Below, piece by piece: positions 26,487 to 35,124 of a DNA stretch of 64,000 nucleotides; the first letter of the stretch is position 1, and each line of letters starts with the position of its first letter. The position numbers and the translations under genes were made by a program. This DNA is from Guptibacillus hwajinpoensis (lineage in GTDB: Bacteria; Bacillota; Bacilli; Bacillales; Guptibacillaceae): the NCBI RefSeq assembly GCF_001039475.1, contig NZ_LELK01000004.1, positions 1,207,676 to 1,271,675 of the forward strand, in the 5' to 3' direction. Under the pieces are notes generated by a model. The model worked only from the letters and a program-made list of their open reading frames with translations, was not told where the DNA came from and did no database searches.

Positions 26487-27674
26487 ATGGCGAAAATAAT
26501 CGCAATCAACGCCGGTAGTTCTTCATTGAAGTTTCAACTTTTAAACATGCCGGAAGAAACTGTTATCACAAAAGGACTCGTGGAGAGAATCGGCCTTGAT
26601 GACGCCATTTTCACAATAGAAGTAAACGGTGAGAAAAACGAAGAAGTAACAAATATTCCTGATCATGCAGTGGCAGTTAAAATGCTTCTGGACAAGCTTA
26701 TTAATTTCTCAATTATCTCTTCTTATGATGAAATAGAAGGTGTCGGACATCGAGTAGTTCACGGTGGAGAGAAGTTTAACGACTCCGCTATGATTACTGA
26801 AGAAGTATTAGAGGGTATTGAGGAAGTTTCTGAACTTGCTCCATTGCATAACCCTGCTAACCTTGTTGGGATTCGTGCATTTCGTGAAATCCTTCCAGAT
26901 GTGCCATCTGTTGCTGTATTTGATACTGCTTTCCATCAGGCAATGCCGGAGCAGTCATACTTATACAGCCTGCCATATGAGTACTATCAAGATTTTGGAA
27001 TTCGTAAGTACGGTTTCCACGGTACTTCTCATAAATATGTTTCTGAAAGAGCAGCTGAAATGCTCGGTCGTCCATTAGAACAGCTTCGTTTGCTGTCTTG
27101 TCACCTCGGAAATGGTGCGAGTATTGCAGCAATTGAAGGTGGTAAATCAATTGATACGTCAATGGGCTTTACTCCACTAGCTGGTGTAACAATGGGAACT
27201 CGTTCTGGTAACATTGATCCAGCATTGATTCCATTCATTATGGAGAAAACAGGGCAATCTGCTGAAGAAGTAATGAATACGTTAAATAAGAAAAGTGGAC
27301 TTCTAGGCGTTTCTGGATTCTCAAGCGATCTTCGAGATATTACAACTAAGGCTGAAGAAGGAAACGAACGTGCAGAATTGGCACTTGAAGTATTTACTTC
27401 ACGCATTCACAAATACATCGGCTCCTATGCAGCTCGTATGTCTGGCCTTGATGCTATTATCTTTACTGCTGGTATCGGTGAAAATAGTGAAGCTGTTCGC
27501 GCTCGTGTTCTTCGCGGACTTGAATTTATGGGTGTATATTGGGACCCGACTCTTAACAAGGTAAGAGGAAAAGAAGCATTCCTTAACTATCCTCATTCAC
27601 CTGTTAAAGTTATGATTATCCCTACAAATGAAGAAGTCGTTATTGCAAGAGATACTGTAAGGCTTTCACAATAA
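26487..27674 (+). CDS. ackA: Acetate kinase
   Basis: Converts acetyl phosphate and ADP to acetate and ATP, the final step of overflow metabolism. The 395-residue protein starts [16 protein letters not shown] (first kinase signature) and has the second signature [11 protein letters not shown] near residue 175, plus GMGTRSG-like [12 protein letters not shown] and TAGIGENS. The ATG at 26487 follows AAAGGAG; an in-frame ATG at 26439 lacks an RBS. The upstream cre-like site suggests CcpA activation in glucose, as known for B. subtilis. Confidence 0.97.
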   Translation: MAKIIAINAGSSSLKFQLLNMPEETVITKGLVERIGLDDAIFTIEVNGEKNEEVTNIPDHAVAVKMLLDKLINFSIISSYDEIEGVGHRVVHGGEKFNDSAMITEEVLEGIEEVSELAPLHNPANLVGIRAFREILPDVPSVAVFDTAFHQAMPEQSYLYSLPYEYYQDFGIRKYGFHGTSHKYVSERAAEMLGRPLEQLRLLSCHLGNGASIAAIEGGKSIDTSMGFTPLAGVTMGTRSGNIDPALIPFIMEKTGQSAEEVMNTLNKKSGLLGVSGFSSDLRDITTKAEEGNERAELALEVFTSRIHKYIGSYAARMSGLDAIIFTAGIGENSEAVRARVLRGLEFMGVYWDPTLNKVRGKEAFLNYPHSPVKVMIIPTNEEVVIARDTVRLSQ

Positions 27675-27760
27675 AATAAGCTCTTCTGTTGCGATAAGAG
27701 TTGTTGATTTCAGCTAGTGTTAACTCTCTAATCATAATAGTATAAAGTCTAAAAATAATT

Positions 27761-27786
27761 GAGCATCCAAAAGGGTGCTCTTTTTT
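27761..27786 (+). terminator. Terminator downstream of ackA
   Basis: GAGCATCC (27761-27768) / GGGTGCTC (27773-27780) followed by six T, about 90 bases after the ackA stop. The intervening sequence holds nothing recognisable. Confidence 0.85.
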
Positions 27787-27804
27787 GTGTGTTTTGCACC
27801 TTTA

Positions 27805-27834
27805 TTGGAAGTTTTTGATTGAAAAAGCTACAAT
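27805..27834 (+). promoter_or_regulatory. Promoter of the EcsC-family gene
   Basis: TTGGAA (27805-27810), 18-base spacer, TACAAT (27829-27834), about 30 bases before the TTG start. Confidence 0.5.
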
Positions 27835-27865
27835 ATAAGAAAGTGTTTGAAGGGAGCGAATTCGT

Positions 27866-28708
27866 TTGGCCTGGACAGAAAGAGAACAAAAGAAGCTTGA
27901 TGCAATTAAACAATGGGAACAAGAGCATTTTACGCAAAATGCAACTGATATAGAACGTACCTTTCAGAAATGGTATGATTACAAAATTAATCAGTTGGAA
28001 CCAACTACCAAAAATCGCGTTTATTCAGTTATTGACTCTGCTCTATTTCATACGCATTCTTTTATTCAGAATTCCCAATCACAGGTTGATGCGAGCCATC
28101 GTCTGTTAACGGAAGCTCGGTTATTCAATCCAGCAATTGAACAGATTCAGGATATGAAAGAGTTAACGATTGATCAGCTTAGTTATATAGCAGATCAACA
28201 AATTGCAAGGCAGCGAATGGTTTCGTTTGCTCAAGGTGGGCTCGCAGGTACAGGAAGTCTTCTCTTATTAGGTCTTGATTTGCCTGCTGTACTCGCGATC
28301 AATCTTAGGACGGTGCAGTTAATTGCGATGACATACGGTTATCCGGTCAATTACCCTTCAGAAATGATGATAGCGCTTAAAGTATTTCATATGGCAACAC
28401 TTCCTAAGGGAATGCAGGAAAAAGCCTGGGTTTCTCTTGAAGAAGAGGTGAATTACAATCAAGCTCATCCTTATTTTTATGAAGGTCCTGAAGAAATTGC
28501 AGATGCCAAATGGATACAAGGACCACTGAAACAAGTTGTAAAAGGTACAGTGCTAATGATGTTAAGGAAGAAAATCATTCAGGGAATTCCACTTTTCGGT
28601 ATTGCAATTGGTGCAGGGGTAAATTACAGATTTACGAGGTCTGTTAGCGAAACTGCTCATCACTTTTATCAAAAACGCTTTCTATCAGAGCTTGAAAGGG
28701 GTGAATAG
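27866..28708 (+). CDS. EcsC-family protein
   Basis: A 280-residue protein of the EcsC family. The conserved features are a charged N-terminal half, then the glycine-rich hydrophobic GGLAGTGSLLLLGLDLPAVLAINLR segment (split here around residues 128-152) and a second hydrophobic stretch GIPLFGIAIGAGVNY near 248. EcsC is encoded with an ABC transporter in B. subtilis, but no transporter genes are here, and this is a stand-alone paralogue of unknown function. The TTG at 27866 follows AAGGGAG. It is followed after 2 bases by moaB, so the two are probably cotranscribed. Confidence 0.85.
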   Translation: MAWTEREQKKLDAIKQWEQEHFTQNATDIERTFQKWYDYKINQLEPTTKNRVYSVIDSALFHTHSFIQNSQSQVDASHRLLTEARLFNPAIEQIQDMKELTIDQLSYIADQQIARQRMVSFAQGGLAGTGSLLLLGLDLPAVLAINLRTVQLIAMTYGYPVNYPSEMMIALKVFHMATLPKGMQEKAWVSLEEEVNYNQAHPYFYEGPEEIADAKWIQGPLKQVVKGTVLMMLRKKIIQGIPLFGIAIGAGVNYRFTRSVSETAHHFYQKRFLSELERGE

Positions 28709-28710
28709 GA

Positions 28711-29217
28711 TTGAGTGCAAGTGAACACAAGAAAGAGGCACCTTCCACTGTAAGATGCTTTATTATTACAGTCAGCGACACTAGAACACTTACTACAGAC
28801 AAAAGCGGCCAGCTAATCTCATCTATGCTTACTGAGAGCGGACATGTGGTTAGTGACAGAATCATCGTTAAAGACGTCCAGGATGACATTAAAGATGCCA
28901 TACAATGGGCGGTCAACGCAAAAGAGGTAGACATTGTTCTTTTAAATGGTGGAACTGGCATAGCAAAAAGAGATGTTACATATGAAGTAGTTCAAGGATT
29001 GCTTGAGAAAGAGCTCTCTGGATTTGGTGAGTTGTTTCGTATGATCAGCTATACAGATGATATTGGAACTCCTGCAATGCTAAGCAGAGCGATAGGAGGC
29101 GTTGTTGGAGATACAGCAATATTTGCTATGCCGGGATCTTCAGGAGCAGTTAAGCTTGCGATGTCGAGACTGTTGTTACCGGAACTTCCACATATAGTTA
29201 GAGAGTTAAATAAATGA
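28711..29217 (+). CDS. moaB: Molybdenum cofactor biosynthesis protein MoaB/MogA family
   Basis: A 168-residue MoCF-fold protein. The expected reaction is adenylation of molybdopterin, preparing it for molybdate insertion. Family motifs are ITVSDTRTLTTDKSG at the N-terminus, LNGGTGIAKRDVT near residue 75 and the C-terminal FAMPGSSGAVKLAM. The TTG at 28711 follows an AGGGGTGAATAGGA stretch. It is 2 bases from the EcsC gene, and no other molybdopterin genes are in the window. Its 3' end overlaps the convergent small gene by 12 bp. Confidence 0.93.
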   Translation: MSASEHKKEAPSTVRCFIITVSDTRTLTTDKSGQLISSMLTESGHVVSDRIIVKDVQDDIKDAIQWAVNAKEVDIVLLNGGTGIAKRDVTYEVVQGLLEKELSGFGELFRMISYTDDIGTPAMLSRAIGGVVGDTAIFAMPGSSGAVKLAMSRLLLPELPHIVRELNK

Positions 29218-29538
29218 TGAGGACGATCTTCTTGGTTTGTAGGGAGAAATGAACATCTCTTTACGATACCAGAGCCATAAATCATTAATAATAGAAGCGA
29301 GGTCAGCTATTTCTGTGTTCAGAAGACATGACTGCTGGAAGTTGGCTTCATCACTTAATTTAGCTTGCTTATAACAAATCATTTGTTCCAGTTCAGCAAT
29401 GCGATCGGGTATTAAGCTTTTGATTTGTTCCCACTTAAGGAGGATAGCCTCCTGATCTGCTATTGAAAGGTTTTCCCAGCTGTCGTCAAGCATTGGTAGC
29501 GTAATTTGCAGCCGATGATCGTACTGAAATTTATACAT
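29206..29538 (-). CDS. Hypothetical protein, 110 residues
   Basis: I do not recognise this protein. It reads as a soluble, mostly helical product with a Trp/Tyr-rich middle (NDLWLWYRKEM) and a basic/serine C-terminus. Evidence that it is real: a good RBS AAAAGGGGAT 8-9 bases before the ATG (minus strand), location in an otherwise empty strand past the moaB stop, and an amino acid composition unlike antisense shadows. It overlaps the 3' end of moaB by 12 bp. No function is proposed. Confidence 0.65.
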   Translation of the reverse strand: MYKFQYDHRLQITLPMLDDSWENLSIADQEAILLKWEQIKSLIPDRIAELEQMICYKQAKLSDEANFQQSCLLNTEIADLASIINDLWLWYRKEMFISPYKPRRSSSSFI

Positions 29539-29651
29539 AACATGTATCCCCTTTTATTTGGAAATAATCAACTTCACTCATATTAAGTAATCCTACGTGT
29601 TATCGGAAAGAATACGAAGGCAAGAGTCCGAAATCACAGGAGGTTGCTCAT

Positions 29652-29813
29652 ATGCCAGACAAGAGAAATGAACTAATTTACGATGAAAGCGGCGAAATGG
29701 CCGTTCACCAACAACTAAGTGAATCGTACCAAAGTGGAGTTATTGATCAGGAAGAGAATAAAGAAAATGCAAAAAAGATGCCTCGGAAGCAAGACCGAAA
29801 AAGTTACTATTAG
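29652..29813 (+). CDS. Small hypothetical protein, 53 residues (possibly DUF4025/YozQ-like)
   Basis: A short gene with a strong RBS CAGGAGG 8 bases before the ATG and its own terminator directly after the stop. The product is highly charged: MPDKRNELIYDESGEM, a central AVHQQLSESYQSGVIDQ and a lysine/arginine-rich end. The central pattern recalls small Bacillus proteins of the DUF4025/YozQ type, but this is from memory and weak. There is no signal peptide or membrane segment. The divergent neighbour is the 110-residue hypothetical gene. Confidence 0.6.
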   Translation: MPDKRNELIYDESGEMAVHQQLSESYQSGVIDQEENKENAKKMPRKQDRKSYY

Positions 29814-29823
29814 AATACTGAGA

Positions 29824-29851
29824 GTTCATGCCTTATAGCATGAACTTTTTT
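29824..29851 (+). terminator. Terminator after the 53-residue ORF
   Basis: GTTCATGC (29824-29831) / GCATGAAC (29838-29845), 6-base loop, followed by six T. Its presence supports the small gene being expressed. Confidence 0.88.
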
Positions 29852-29888
29852 GTTTAGTGGAAGTGAAAATATTTTTTGTTATAAAGTG

Positions 29889-29923
29889 GTTGATTTCCGC
29901 TCCAGATGCTCGATTTCCGCTAC
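29889..29923 (-). repeat. Deletion relic of the palindromic repeat (copy D)
   Basis: The minus-strand reading is GTAGCGGAAATCGAGCATCT followed by GGAGCGGAAATCAACC. This keeps the right arm of the repeat (CGAGCATNTGGAGCGGAAATCAAC) and a left GNAGCGGAA, but the whole internal palindrome is missing. It looks like loss of the core between the two direct GGAGCGGAA copies. The rest of 29852-30047 holds nothing recognisable. Confidence 0.6.
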
Positions 29924-30047
29924 AATCCACTTGATGAGTGGTTTTTATACCAAACCTTTTTATAACTAGGCTGCCAAAAATCAACATAGTCCATTAACAG
30001 AGCCTAAAACTAAAAGGTTTTGAAAATGAACTAGGGAAAATCTGTTG

Positions 30048-31373
30048 TCATCGAACCATCGCTTTTCGAGAAGCGAGGTAGACGATGCTTGTTACAATAA
30101 ATGACAGGAATCCTGGTGAGTATGCTGTTGGGAGTAAAAGATATAGAAGAAGACCAGAACCTATAGCCACAAAACCAGGGTGATTTAAGGTGTTGGTGCG
30201 TTCAGATAGTTCCTGAAGCATTTCTGTCGTGAATCGTCCTTTTTTCACCACAATAAAATCGCTAACAATCACGGCAGAGAGTGGAATGACAAACGCTCCT
30301 AGAAAGGAGATGAACGTCTCAGCTTGATCAACAAATTCAGGGAAGCTACTTAGTAGTATTGCTGCACAACCAAGCAATAGTGCGCTTCTAACTCTACCAA
30401 GTGAAGGGAAGGTATTGAGAAGGCTATACCCTCCTGTATAAGCATTACTAATGTTAATCATAATCATTGAGCAAAGAGCTGATGCAAAGATAAGAATCAG
30501 TAGCAGAGTTGAATTTGTCTGCTGACTTGTAATTAGAAAAGGATTCCATGTTCCTGCAACGGCAGCTGTATAAGCACCGAGCAATGCAGTGAGCGTAAAC
30601 CCAATTGTATTACCAGAGAATATCCCCCAAAAAGCATGGCCGGTGGATTTCGCGTATCGAGCCATGTCAGACGAACTACTCACTCCAGATACATATTGAA
30701 CAAAAGCAAGACTTGAGAAAAAAAGAAATGAGCTTAGATCAGGCTGCTCATTCATGGAAAGAATGGATGAATAATGGTTTCCTTCAACTGAAGTAGTAAA
30801 ATAAACAAAGAACATCGCCACGCCTCCTGCAAAAAGAAGCGGGAGAAAGTATTTAGTTGCTTTTTTAACGGCATCAAATCCAACTAATGCAAGTGCTGCC
30901 ATGACAGCTGCTAGAAATAAAGCGGTAGGAAGGAATTGAAATTGAAAGTTAAAAGCTCGTTTCATTAGTTCTACAACCATGTAAGTACCGCCGATTGTTT
31001 GAACAGCAAACCAATAGAGCGAGGTAATGGTTCTAACAGGTGAGGCGAAATACTGTGCGCCCTTAATGCCGACAAATGATCTAACAGCATATTGAGAAGG
31101 GATTCCCATACGAGCACCTGGAAAAGAAAGATAGGAAACGAATAGAAAAGCAATTGTTGCTCCAAGTATAGTTGAAAGAACTGCCCAAATAAAACTAAGA
31201 CCACCTTCAAGTACGGCAAGAGCGGGAACGAGAAAATTACCAGCGTTAACGGAAACGGTCATTTGAATCATGGCGTATTCGTACCAGGAAGTTGTTCGTA
31301 ACTTCTGCGGTACTGATTCCAGTCCATATCGCTCGATTTGTATACTAGTTGTTTGTTTACTGATTGTGCTCAT
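30048..31373 (-). CDS. NCS1-family permease (cytosine/purine type)
   Basis: A 441-residue integral membrane protein with about 12 hydrophobic segments, of the nucleobase:cation symporter 1 family. The N-terminal pattern SVPQKLRTTSWYEYAMIQMTVSVNAGNFLVPALAV is typical of cytosine permease-like members. The family imports nucleobases or related compounds such as allantoin, hydantoins and thiamine precursors. Substrate is not readable from sequence, and no catabolic genes are adjacent. The RBS AAAGGAG precedes the ATG at 31373. The 125 bases upstream show no feature I can support. Confidence 0.82.
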   Translation of the reverse strand: MSTISKQTTSIQIERYGLESVPQKLRTTSWYEYAMIQMTVSVNAGNFLVPALAVLEGGLSFIWAVLSTILGATIAFLFVSYLSFPGARMGIPSQYAVRSFVGIKGAQYFASPVRTITSLYWFAVQTIGGTYMVVELMKRAFNFQFQFLPTALFLAAVMAALALVGFDAVKKATKYFLPLLFAGGVAMFFVYFTTSVEGNHYSSILSMNEQPDLSSFLFFSSLAFVQYVSGVSSSSDMARYAKSTGHAFWGIFSGNTIGFTLTALLGAYTAAVAGTWNPFLITSQQTNSTLLLILIFASALCSMIMINISNAYTGGYSLLNTFPSLGRVRSALLLGCAAILLSSFPEFVDQAETFISFLGAFVIPLSAVIVSDFIVVKKGRFTTEMLQELSERTNTLNHPGFVAIGSGLLLYLLLPTAYSPGFLSFIVTSIVYLASRKAMVR

Positions 31374-31502
31374 ATTTTCTCCTTTACGATCGCGGACTTA
31401 TGTTTCATTTTAGTTGCAGTAAGAGAAGGATGCAATCCTGTTTACTTTTTAGGTGAATAATATTCATTGTTTTCCGTCAATCTAAGATAGAGGTGATGAA
31501 TG

Positions 31503-31877
31503 ATGAAAAAGGTTGTTTGTTTAGCATTCGCTGTATATCTTTTTACTTTTCCTATTCACTCTGAAGCAACCACACTTGGAAATAGTTTTTCTTTTAAATG
31601 TATGGTAATGACAAATGGAGTTGAACACGAGTGGGAATTCTCAAGTCCTAATGAATATGAGTTCGAAAAAGGCAATACCGTTGAGAAAGGATCTGCAGCT
31701 AAGCAGAAAGTGTCAGCTCTATTTCAACATCTTAATGTAAGTGAATTAGCACAAGTTGATGAGCTAGTTGAGAAGATGGGTACCTATGGCTATAAGGATG
31801 TTGAACGATTCGAAATGAAATGGATGGATTCAAATGGTAGGCTTTATACATGGGTTTGGAATGAAGAAGACAAGTAG
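31503..31877 (+). CDS. Small secreted protein of unknown function
   Basis: A 124-residue product with a clear signal peptide: MKKVVC, a hydrophobic core CLAFAVYLFTF and a likely cleavage site near SEA-TT (about residue 22). The mature part is about 100 residues, acidic and aromatic-rich, ending YTWVWNEEDK. I recognise no domain. The second ATG (31503) has the better spacing to AGAGGTGAT than the ATG at 31500. It lies about 55 bases before the crcB pair, and cotranscription is possible but unsupported. Confidence 0.75.
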   Translation: MKKVVCLAFAVYLFTFPIHSEATTLGNSFSFKCMVMTNGVEHEWEFSSPNEYEFEKGNTVEKGSAAKQKVSALFQHLNVSELAQVDELVEKMGTYGYKDVERFEMKWMDSNGRLYTWVWNEEDK

Positions 31878-31932
31878 ACTTTAATTGGCGGTTTCGTTAA
31901 GATGGGGAAGAGGTGAAAGGAGCCGCATTCAA

Positions 31933-32316
31933 TTGAAAAATAGTCTAGCAATCGTATCTGGAGGCGCTCTTGGTGCAACGCTTCGAGCTATGATTGGAAC
32001 AGGTTTGAACGGAGTTCCTGTATCAACATTTCTAGTGAATGTAACAGGTTCAATTATCCTTGGATTCTTCTATCAATTTGTACAATCCAATCATCGAATT
32101 TCAGGAACCCTTAAGAAATTTATAGCAACAGGCATCTTGGGCTCGTTCACAACTTTTTCTACTTATTCACTAGACCTTTTCGTGTATGTAAGAGAAGGTC
32201 AGTTTTTCGTTGCATTTCTCTACGGAATAGGAAGCATTCTTTTAGGGATAATAGGCATCCTCCTAGGAATGACAATTGCACGCAAAATGAGGAGGAATCC
32301 TGCATGGAATGGGTGA
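31933..32316 (+). CDS. crcB: Fluoride channel subunit CrcB/Fluc (first)
   Basis: A 127-residue four-helix membrane protein that forms dual-topology fluoride-export channels. Fluc motifs are GGALGATLRAMIG (N-terminal), FLVNVTGSIILGF (pore Asn) and GSFTTFSTYSLD (the Na/F-site region). The TTG at 31933 is used because AAAGGAG lies 10 bases upstream; the longer frame starts before that RBS. The next gene is a second Fluc subunit overlapping by 13 bp, so the channel is probably a heterodimer. No fluoride riboswitch was found upstream. Confidence 0.88.
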   Translation: MKNSLAIVSGGALGATLRAMIGTGLNGVPVSTFLVNVTGSIILGFFYQFVQSNHRISGTLKKFIATGILGSFTTFSTYSLDLFVYVREGQFFVAFLYGIGSILLGIIGILLGMTIARKMRRNPAWNG

Positions 32317-32642
32317 TGATTGCGGTTGGAGGTGGAGCAGGAGCATGGTTGCGTTATATGATTGCACTAGTGGTAAGCAAGTGGGATCATTCTCCTTTCC
32401 CTTTTGCAACTTTCATTGTGAATTTAGCAGGTAGCTTTCTAATGGGAATGGCATATGCAGCAGGTGATTTTGGACCGGCATTCTCTACGGGTTTTCTAGG
32501 CGCTTTGACTACATTCTCAACCTTCATGTATGAAGCCGTTACTATTGCTGCTGAAAAGTTGTGGCTTTCTGTTTTCTACATCTTAATAAGTTTGATAAGC
32601 GGGCTGTTAATGGTAGTGTTCGGTTACTTAATGATTGGGTAA
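32304..32642 (+). CDS. crcB: Fluoride channel subunit CrcB/Fluc (second)
   Basis: A 112-residue paralogue of the preceding subunit with GGGAGAWLRYMIA, FIVNLAGSFLMG and GFLGALTTFSTFMYE motifs and four membrane helices. The ATG at 32304 lies inside the 3' end of the first crcB, implying coupled translation. Tandem crcB genes are common in Firmicutes, where the two proteins insert in opposite orientations. Confidence 0.92.
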   Translation: MEWVMIAVGGGAGAWLRYMIALVVSKWDHSPFPFATFIVNLAGSFLMGMAYAAGDFGPAFSTGFLGALTTFSTFMYEAVTIAAEKLWLSVFYILISLISGLLMVVFGYLMIG

Positions 32643-32687
32643 TGCGAGAGGGTATTGAAAGGGTTTTCAATTTGTTATAACTTATGG

Positions 32688-32716
32688 TTTCGAAACGAGA
32701 GTCGAAGTGTTATGAT
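32688..32716 (+). promoter_or_regulatory. Candidate promoter of ald
   Basis: TTTCGA (32688-32693), 17-base spacer, TATGAT (32711-32716), about 65 bases before the ald start codon. The -35 match is moderate. Confidence 0.45.
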
Positions 32717-32781
32717 GATAGAGGTTTTTGATAAAGCCCTTACAATGTAAAGATTTTGAAGGATATAGAGGAGGAATTTAA

Positions 32782-33906
32782 TTGCGTATAGGTGTACCTG
32801 TAGAAATAAAGAATAATGAAAATCGTGTAGCTATGACTCCAGCTGGTGTTTTGAGTCTAATGCGCTTTGGACATGAGGTATATATCGAGAAAGGTGCAGG
32901 AGTTGGATCTGGTTTTACAGATGAACAATATCTTGAAGCTGGTGCTAATATAGTAGAAACAGCAAGAGAAGCTTGGTCTATGGAAATGGTGATGAAAGTG
33001 AAAGAGCCTCTTCCACAGGAGTACGGTTACTTCCGAGAAGGACTGATCTTATTTACATATCTTCACCTTGCAGCTGAGTCTGAGCTTACAAAAGCACTTG
33101 TTGAGAAAAAAGTGATCGGGATTGCATATGAAACAGTTCAGCTTCCAAATCATTCGTTACCGCTACTTACTCCAATGAGTGAGGTGGCAGGACGTATGTC
33201 TGCTCAAATTGGCGCTCAATTTCTTGAGAAACCTAAAGGCGGACTTGGTATACTTCTAGGTGGTGTTCCAGGCGTTAAACGGGGCAAAGTAACTGTCATC
33301 GGTGGAGGTGTTGTTGGAACAAATGCAGCCAAAATTGCAATGGGTCTAGGTGCAGATGTTACTATTATGGATTTAAGTCCTGAACGTATGCGTCAACTTG
33401 ATGATATTTTTGGTACTGAGATCAACACGATGATGTCGAATCCTTTAAACATTGCAGAAGCAGTAAAGGAATCTGATCTTGTCATTGGTGCCGTGCTTAT
33501 ACCAGGAGCTAAAGCACCAAAGCTTGTAACAGAAGAGATGATTAAGGATATGAAGCCTGGATCTGTTATCGTGGACGTTGCAATTGATCAGGGAGGAATT
33601 TTCGAAACAACTGATCGCATTACTACGCACGACAACCCAACATATACGAAGCACGATGTTGTTCATTATGCAGTAGCAAATATGCCTGGAGCCGTTCCAC
33701 GCACATCTACAATTGCATTAACGAACGTAACAGTGCCATATGCGGTTCAACTTGCTAACAAAGGATATGAGAAAGCTTGTCTAGAAAATGAACCATTGTT
33801 GAAAGGAATTAATACAATGGATGGTTTTGTGACGTACCAAGCAGTTGCTGAGGCAAATGAGCTTGAGTATAAAAGTGCTCGAGCAATGCTTGCTCCGACG
33901 GAATAA
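32782..33906 (+). CDS. ald: Alanine dehydrogenase
   Basis: Reversible oxidative deamination of L-alanine to pyruvate with NAD; needed in B. subtilis for growth on alanine and for normal sporulation. The 374-residue protein starts [20 protein letters not shown] (family signature), has [14 protein letters not shown] and a Rossmann [20 protein letters not shown] near residues 172-194, and a C-terminal [11 protein letters not shown]. Length equals the family norm. TTG at 32782 after AGAGGAGG. It is flanked by its own promoter candidate and terminator. Confidence 0.97.
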   Translation: MRIGVPVEIKNNENRVAMTPAGVLSLMRFGHEVYIEKGAGVGSGFTDEQYLEAGANIVETAREAWSMEMVMKVKEPLPQEYGYFREGLILFTYLHLAAESELTKALVEKKVIGIAYETVQLPNHSLPLLTPMSEVAGRMSAQIGAQFLEKPKGGLGILLGGVPGVKRGKVTVIGGGVVGTNAAKIAMGLGADVTIMDLSPERMRQLDDIFGTEINTMMSNPLNIAEAVKESDLVIGAVLIPGAKAPKLVTEEMIKDMKPGSVIVDVAIDQGGIFETTDRITTHDNPTYTKHDVVHYAVANMPGAVPRTSTIALTNVTVPYAVQLANKGYEKACLENEPLLKGINTMDGFVTYQAVAEANELEYKSARAMLAPTE

Positions 33907-33911
33907 AGATA

Positions 33912-33948
33912 AAAAATAAAGTAGCCGATGAGCTGCTTTATTTTTTTT
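33912..33948 (+). terminator. Terminator after ald
   Basis: AAATAAAGTAGC / GCTGCTTTATTT stem (one G-U) with a short loop and eight T. Confidence 0.85.
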
Positions 33949-34081
33949 GCGGATATAGCTAATATTGTAGACGAAGACTACACTATAATGTGAATGAGAT
34001 TACATAATTATGTAAAGCTTGAATCGATCGAAAGGTATTTGCCTTTCTTGCTCGAACAGAAGAAGAGGAGGTGCATGCACG

Positions 34082-34549
34082 ATGGCATTTTGGAATAAAA
34101 AAGGTAAGGAAAAGAAGGAATCTACTCAAGCGAAAGTAATAGATGTTTCCATTCAAGAGGTTAGAAGAGCGATTAGCACATTTGCTGAAGAGAAAAGGGA
34201 TGGCATTTCACTAAAAATTCTAGTGCTAGAAGACAACTCGATTGACCATTCCCTTCTAAGTTCTTATTTAGGAGGAATTCCTTCAGAGCCATTTTTTATG
34301 TCTAAAGAGACTTTTGAACTTTTTGAGGGTAAAGACAAACACATTCCTTTTTGGATTGATAAAATGCAAAAAGCTGTTGATACCTATATTCGAACGGAGG
34401 AGGAACTTCCGGTTATTGATGGGGATCCGTTTCGTAAGCTCAGTTTCTATAAGCTTGAAAAAAAGGCTATGCTACAGGAGAGACCTCCAATTGATTTCTA
34501 TTTAACAGAGCAAGAACAAATGGTATCGCACCGTAAGCCAGAAAAATAA
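34082..34549 (+). CDS. DUF3939 protein
   Basis: A 155-residue cytosolic protein that matches my recollection of the Bacillus DUF3939 family: a short lysine-rich N-terminus (MAFWNKKGKEKKE), then VIDVSIQEVRRAI, LSSYLGGIPSEPFFMSKETFELFE and a conserved VIDGDPFRKLSFYKLEK to PPIDFYLTEQE end. Function is unknown. The ATG at 34082 follows GAGGAGGTG; the longer frame would place that RBS inside the gene. It stands 51 bases before the DUF4178 gene and may be the first gene of the PspA cluster. Confidence 0.82.
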   Translation: MAFWNKKGKEKKESTQAKVIDVSIQEVRRAISTFAEEKRDGISLKILVLEDNSIDHSLLSSYLGGIPSEPFFMSKETFELFEGKDKHIPFWIDKMQKAVDTYIRTEEELPVIDGDPFRKLSFYKLEKKAMLQERPPIDFYLTEQEQMVSHRKPEK

Positions 34550-34600
34550 GCGAAACTTTATTGAAATCAGTTCGTAAATAGAAGAGAGGAGGGTTTGAAG

Positions 34601-35110
34601 GTGGGATTTCTATCGAAATTGTTTGGGAAGAAAGAAGAAGAAAATACAGTTGAAGAAAGAACAGTAATGAATATCCAGGTCGGGGATATTATAACGTATG
34701 ATCTTGAAGATTATCAGGTTGTAGGAACATTGACTTATACTGTAAGAGGGTATAAATGGCAGGCCTATCAGCTTCAATCTGAAGGATCATCGATCTGGCT
34801 TAGTGTTGAAATGGATGATGAGCTAGAGCTTGGCATTTACAAAACAGTTAAAGAAAAAGTATCAAAACCAATACCAAAAGAATTAACGATAGATGGTGTT
34901 GTTTATTATCAGGATGAACATGGGCATGCTAATGTGTCTGGTAAAGGCCGAGGAAGTAATGTGAATGGCCAGGATGTCGAATATTATGACTTCTCCAATG
35001 AGGAAGAAACGGAATTTCTATCAATTGAGATTTGGGGATCTGAGATAGAAGTCAGCAAAGGCTATGAAATTGAAGAATATGAAATCAAAATTCTTGCTGG
35101 AAGCAAATGA
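34601..35110 (+). CDS. DUF4178 protein
   Basis: A 169-residue protein dominated by beta-strand-rich sequence. The N-terminus FLSKLFGKKEEE is basic/amphipathic, and the DUF4178 core contains NIQVGDIITYDLEDYQVVG, YQLQSEGSSIWLSVE and YYDFSNEEETEFLSIEIWG. DUF4178 proteins recur beside PspA and DUF350 genes, but their chemistry is unknown. GTG at 34601 gives normal spacing to GAGAGGAGGG, while TTG at 34595 is too close. It is 14 bases before pspA, so the two are almost surely cotranscribed. Confidence 0.85.
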   Translation: MGFLSKLFGKKEEENTVEERTVMNIQVGDIITYDLEDYQVVGTLTYTVRGYKWQAYQLQSEGSSIWLSVEMDDELELGIYKTVKEKVSKPIPKELTIDGVVYYQDEHGHANVSGKGRGSNVNGQDVEYYDFSNEEETEFLSIEIWGSEIEVSKGYEIEEYEIKILAGSK

Positions 35111-35124
35111 GAGGATGAGTATTA

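Noticed and set aside
31878-31932. Fluoride riboswitch before the crcB pair
   Set aside because: The conserved riboswitch segments are not present in the short upstream sequence.
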